The translations under genes were made by a program, and so were the position numbers. The notes beneath the pieces are model-generated. The model did not search any database. It was not told where the DNA came from and was given only the letters and a program-made list of their open reading frames with translations. Positions 5,039-8,246 of a stretch of 8,246 nucleotides of DNA are shown here, one piece after another (the first letter of the stretch is position 1; every line of letters begins with the position of its first letter). This DNA comes from CAZIMM01 sp964540415 (GTDB lineage Bacteria > Bacillota > Clostridia > Oscillospirales > Acutalibacteraceae): contig CAZIMM010000094.1 of the NCBI GenBank assembly GCA_964540415.1, positions 1 through 8,246 of the forward strand, written 5' to 3'.

Positions 5039-5539
5039 ATGTTGTGTCAGAATTGCGGAAAACAGCAGGCAACCACTCATATCAAAAGAATAATTAACGG
5101 TGATGCAGAAGAACATCATCTTTGCTCGTCATGTGCACAGCAGCTCGGTTACGGCGACATGCTTTCGGGCTTTTCAATGAGCTTGGACGACATTTTCGGC
5201 GGACTTCTGGGCGACACAAGACGTATGCTCGGCGCAGACAAAAATGTTCAGCGCTGCCCGAAATGCGGAAACTCTTTTGCGGATATCGTACGCGACAGCC
5301 GCCTCGGATGCGCTGATTGCTACCGAACCTTTTATGACAAGCTGAAGCCCACTCTCGAAAGACTGCATGGCAGAGCGACTCACAACGGCAAGCGCATTGA
5401 AGTCTCCGCTGTAAAGCCGCACGAGGAGTCAAAGGAAGAAAAAATCGAGAAGCTTCGCGCTGAGCTTGCAAGTGCTGTTGAGGCTCAGGAGTTTGAACAG
5501 GCGGCAAAGCTCAGAGATGAAATCAGAGGACTTGAATAA
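5039..5539 (+). CDS. mcsA: McsA, zinc-binding activator of the arginine kinase McsB
   Basis: McsA binds and activates McsB and links it to CtsR and ClpC. The 166-residue protein has two four-cysteine zinc sites: Cys3, Cys6, Cys29 and Cys32, then Cys73, Cys76, Cys91 and Cys94. Between them is a hydrophobic linker (LSGFSMSLDDIFGGLLG). It ends in a UVR motif (about 131-166, including EAQEFEQAAKLRDEIRGLE), the helical hairpin also found in UvrB, UvrC and the ClpC middle domain. The ATG at 5039 is taken as start because AGGGAGGA (5025-5032) lies 6 bases ahead. The in-frame ATG at 5015 overlaps the ctsR stop and has no site. The protein is somewhat shorter than the 185-residue Bacillus subtilis form, but all expected parts are there. 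The gene ends 12 bases before mcsB, consistent with tight co-expression. Confidence 0.95.
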   Translation: MLCQNCGKQQATTHIKRIINGDAEEHHLCSSCAQQLGYGDMLSGFSMSLDDIFGGLLGDTRRMLGADKNVQRCPKCGNSFADIVRDSRLGCADCYRTFYDKLKPTLERLHGRATHNGKRIEVSAVKPHEESKEEKIEKLRAELASAVEAQEFEQAAKLRDEIRGLE

Positions 5540-5551
5540 GGAGGGGTTATG

Positions 5552-6568
5552 ATGAACAAGAATGCTAAATGGTATAACACAAAGGGCGACAAAAGCGACG
5601 TGGTTTTCAGCACGCGCATACGTCTTGCTAGAAATGTTGAACAATTCCCATTCCCGGCAAAGCTTGACCCGCAGGGCAGGGAGCAGGTCTGCAAGCTCAT
5701 CGGAGATGCGCTGCTCAACACGCCGGGCATGGACTTCTCCTATATTGAAATGAAAAATCTGTCCCGCACGCAGGCCGTTTCTCTTGCCGAAAGGCACCTC
5801 ATCAGCCCGGAATTTGCGCTTTCGCCGGATGGCAGATCAATGCTTCTTTCGGGGGACGAAAGTGTTTGCATAATGCTTTGCGAGGAAGACCATGTGCGGC
5901 TTCAGGTGATAGCACCCGGACTGAATCTTGACGAAGCATATGCAAAGGCAGACAAGCTGGACAATCTGCTTTCCGAAAAAGTTACCTATGCTTTTGATGA
6001 GCGTATCGGTTATCTCACGCAGTGTCCGACAAATCTCGGCACGGCAATGCGAGCGTCCGTTATGCTGCATCTTCCGGCGCTTGCAATGTCCGGACAAATT
6101 TACAAAATATCCTCAACCGTCTCAAAGCTCGGACTTGTGATTCGCGGCGCAAACGGTGAGGGCAGCTCTCCCAAGGGGGATATGTACCAGCTGAGCAACC
6201 AGATAACGCTCGGCATCAGTGAAAAAACTGCGCTTGACAACCTTGCGTCAATCACCGACAGGCTGGTTTCGCAGGAGAGGGCAATGCGCGCGGAGCTGAT
6301 GAAGAATCCGGCGTTTGAAGATAAAATCTGGCGCGCCATGGGCATACTGAAAAGTGCCCGCCTTCTCAGCGGGGACGAGTTTATGGAGCTGATATCTCTC
6401 GCAAGGCTCGGAGCTGCTCAGGGCGTAATCGAGCAGAATCTCGAAACAATCGGCGAATTGATGATTGATATGCAGCCTGCAACAATCAACGCGCGTGAAG
6501 GCGTTGACCTTGACGCGCAGCGCCGCGACGAAATACGCGCGGCAAAGGTCAGGGAGTCACTCGCCTGA
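5552..6568 (+). CDS. mcsB: McsB, protein-arginine kinase
   Basis: McsB uses the phosphagen-kinase (creatine/arginine kinase) fold to phosphorylate arginines in proteins, including CtsR and misfolded clients, marking them for ClpCP. The nucleotide-binding STRIRLARNV is at residues 20-29, and DESVCIMLCEEDHVRLQ follows. Cys158 in CPTNLGTAMRASVMLHLPAL and Glu203 in GEGS correspond to catalytic Cys167 and Glu212 of the bacillar enzymes, with the same 45-residue spacing. SNQITLG and ERAMR complete the domain. Near the end, RDEIRA (325-330) is the RDXXRA motif that binds phosphoarginine and activates the enzyme allosterically. The 338-residue length is a little below the 363 of B. subtilis. Two ATGs occur in tandem at 5549 and 5552. 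AAGGAGGGG (5538-5546) leaves 4 bases from the GGAGG core to the first and 7 to the second, so the second is preferred. The gene is third in the ctsR operon. Confidence 0.95.
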   Translation: MNKNAKWYNTKGDKSDVVFSTRIRLARNVEQFPFPAKLDPQGREQVCKLIGDALLNTPGMDFSYIEMKNLSRTQAVSLAERHLISPEFALSPDGRSMLLSGDESVCIMLCEEDHVRLQVIAPGLNLDEAYAKADKLDNLLSEKVTYAFDERIGYLTQCPTNLGTAMRASVMLHLPALAMSGQIYKISSTVSKLGLVIRGANGEGSSPKGDMYQLSNQITLGISEKTALDNLASITDRLVSQERAMRAELMKNPAFEDKIWRAMGILKSARLLSGDEFMELISLARLGAAQGVIEQNLETIGELMIDMQPATINAREGVDLDAQRRDEIRAAKVRESLA

Positions 6569-6597
6569 CACAACCATTATGGGAAGGGTGAAGCGAA

Positions 6598-8246
6598 ATG
6601 TATGAATTCACAGGTTTTACACAAAAGGCAAACGATGCTTTGAACAGTGCTGTCAGCACTGCCGAAAAGCTCGGACACACATATATCGGCAGCGAGCACA
6701 TTCTTGCCGGTCTGCTCGCGGAGAGCGGAGGAGTGGCGTTCACCGCGCTCAATGCAAGAAAGGTGACCTATTCGGACGTTGAATCGCTGCTGAAAGCAAC
6801 CGTCGGCATCGGCACTCCGACAGTGCTGACTCCGGATGATTTCACTCCGCGCGCAAAGCATATCATTGAATCGTCAATTGTGCTTGCGCGGTCAACCGGC
6901 CATCGCAGTGCCGGCACGGAGCATCTGCTCACGGCGCTCATCAGAGAGGGCTCGAACTGCGGGCTGAGCATACTCACCCGTCTGGGCGTTTCCCCGGGCG
7001 AGCTGCTCAATGATGTTGCAAAATCGCTTGTCCCGGAGCAAAATGCGACTTCGGGGAAGCAAAACACCGGCGGCAAGAGCAACACGCCGACCCTCGACCA
7101 GTTCGGCAGAGACCTGACTGAGCTTGCGCGTCAGGGAAAGATTGACCCGGTAATCGGCAGACAGAAGGAAATTGAAAGAGTAATTCAGATTCTCAGCAGA
7201 CGCACAAAGAACAATCCCTGCCTCATCGGTGAGCCCGGTGTCGGCAAAACCGCAATCGCCGAGGGGCTTGCTCTGAAAATATCCTCAGATGAAGTTCCGG
7301 AGCTGCTCCGTGAGAAGCGTATTGTTGCGCTCGACCTGACGGGTATGGTTGCCGGAACAAAATACAGGGGCGATTTTGAGGAACGAATCAAGGCGGCTAT
7401 TGACGAGGTTACAAAGTCAGGCAACGTGATTCTGTTCATAGATGAGCTTCACACCCTCATCGGCGCAGGCTCGGCAGAGGGCGCAGTTGACGCGGCAAAT
7501 ATCCTCAAGCCGTCATTGGCAAGGGGAGAGCTGCAGGTAATCGGTGCGACAACGCTTAATGAATACCGCCGCCATATCGAAAAAGACGCGGCTCTCGAAA
7601 GACGCTTCCAGCCTGTTACCGTCGGTGAACCGACCGAGGAGGAGGCAATAGAAATCCTGCTCGGTCTGCGTGACAAATATGAGGCTCACCACAAGGTGAA
7701 AATCACAAATGAAGCAATTATTGCCGCAGTCAAGCTGTCGGTCAGATATATCGGAGACCGCTTCCTGCCCGACAAGGCAATTGACCTTGTTGATGAGGCA
7801 GCTTCCCGTGTAAGGCTCCGCGCCTTTACAGCTCCGCCCGAAATTAAGGAGCTCACCGAAAGCATCAAGAGCATCGCGGACGAGAAGGAGTCGGCTGTCA
7901 ACTCACAGGAATTCGAACGCGCGGCACAACTGCGAGATAAAGAAAAACAACTCAAGGCAAAACTGGAAAAAGACAAACGCAACTGGCATGAAAAAAGCTC
8001 CGCTGCCGGCGGAGAAGTGACCGCTCACGAAATTGCGGAAATTGTTTCGGGCTGGACAGGTGTTCCTGTGCTGCAGCTCACCCAGGAGGAAAGCCGTCGT
8101 CTGCTCAACATGGAGCAGGAGCTGCACGAGAGAATCGTCGGCCAGGATGAAGCTGTAAAAGCCGTATCCCGTGCAATCCGCAGAAGCCGTTCCGGGCTGA
8201 AAGACCCAAAACGTCCGACAGGCTCGTTCATCTTCCTCGGCCCCAC
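6598..8246 (+). CDS. clpC: ClpC AAA+ unfoldase, partial (3' end outside window)
   Basis: ClpC unfolds proteins and feeds them to the ClpP protease. About 549 of roughly 810 residues are visible, with no frameshift or stop. Two Clp-N repeats occupy about 1-145. Glu33 (IGSEH) and Glu108 (AGTEH) match the phosphoarginine-docking glutamates of B. subtilis ClpC. After a linker (about 150-166), the first AAA+ module carries Walker A GEPGVGKT (211-218), Walker B ILFIDE (278-283), the sensor-1 strand GATTLNEYRR and arginine fingers in LERRFQ. A short middle domain with a UVR-like motif (NSQEFERAAQLRD, 435-447) distinguishes ClpC from ClpB and ClpA. The second module begins at IVGQDEAVKAV, and the window ends at FIFLGP, just before its Walker A. 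The upstream site is weaker (GAAGGGTG, 6583-6590, 7 bases before the ATG). It follows mcsB by 29 bases and is last of the four visible operon genes; whether others follow is unknown. Confidence 0.96.
   Translation, partial: MYEFTGFTQKANDALNSAVSTAEKLGHTYIGSEHILAGLLAESGGVAFTALNARKVTYSDVESLLKATVGIGTPTVLTPDDFTPRAKHIIESSIVLARSTGHRSAGTEHLLTALIREGSNCGLSILTRLGVSPGELLNDVAKSLVPEQNATSGKQNTGGKSNTPTLDQFGRDLTELARQGKIDPVIGRQKEIERVIQILSRRTKNNPCLIGEPGVGKTAIAEGLALKISSDEVPELLREKRIVALDLTGMVAGTKYRGDFEERIKAAIDEVTKSGNVILFIDELHTLIGAGSAEGAVDAANILKPSLARGELQVIGATTLNEYRRHIEKDAALERRFQPVTVGEPTEEEAIEILLGLRDKYEAHHKVKITNEAIIAAVKLSVRYIGDRFLPDKAIDLVDEAASRVRLRAFTAPPEIKELTESIKSIADEKESAVNSQEFERAAQLRDKEKQLKAKLEKDKRNWHEKSSAAGGEVTAHEIAEIVSGWTGVPVLQLTQEESRRLLNMEQELHERIVGQDEAVKAVSRAIRRSRSGLKDPKRPTGSFIFLGP

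Noticed and set aside
5094..5507. 137-codon open frame on the minus strand over mcsA
   Set aside because: It is antisense to mcsA, rich in Arg and Pro from the complementary codons, with no family signature.

Overview
The window looks like a chromosomal segment of a Gram-positive Firmicute. It is most likely from the Clostridia, possibly an Oscillospiraceae/Ruminococcaceae-type gut or rumen anaerobe. The evidence is a complete ctsR-mcsA-mcsB-clpC stress operon with GGTCAAA-type CtsR operators, strong Shine-Dalgarno sites, near-consensus sigma-A promoters, moderate GC in genes and AT-rich spacers. The lineage below Firmicutes is inferred from general style, not from a search.

Layout. Bases 2-298 are the end of the housekeeping sigma factor gene (sigA/rpoD), closed by an intrinsic terminator at 312-344. 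A promoter with both hexamers at consensus (468-497) drives a methylmalonate-semialdehyde-dehydrogenase-type CoA-acylating aldehyde dehydrogenase (546-2063). A MacB/LolD-type ABC ATPase without a permease partner follows 27 bases later (2091-2810). Glycolytic glyceraldehyde-3-phosphate dehydrogenase (2969-3985) stands alone with its own promoter and a strong, probably bidirectional terminator.

Between gap and ctsR, on the minus strand, lies a compact transcription unit that standard ORF calling would miss. It has an extended -10 promoter (4266-4294), a strong ribosome binding site, a 34-codon ORF (4129-4233) and its own intrinsic terminator (4077-4109). The predicted peptide looks like two short amphipathic helices and has no family I recognise. 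It is the most novel item in the window.

The right half is the class III heat-shock operon. CtsR represses it through heptad repeats that cover the -35 and the start of the transcript. McsB is the protein-arginine kinase, McsA its zinc-binding activator, and ClpC the AAA+ unfoldase that recognises phosphoarginine-marked clients and hands them to ClpP. The catalytic and phosphoarginine-docking residues can be seen in McsB and ClpC, so the pathway looks complete. ClpC is cut by the right edge just before its second Walker A motif. I found no RNA genes, IS elements, CRISPR arrays or prophage parts.
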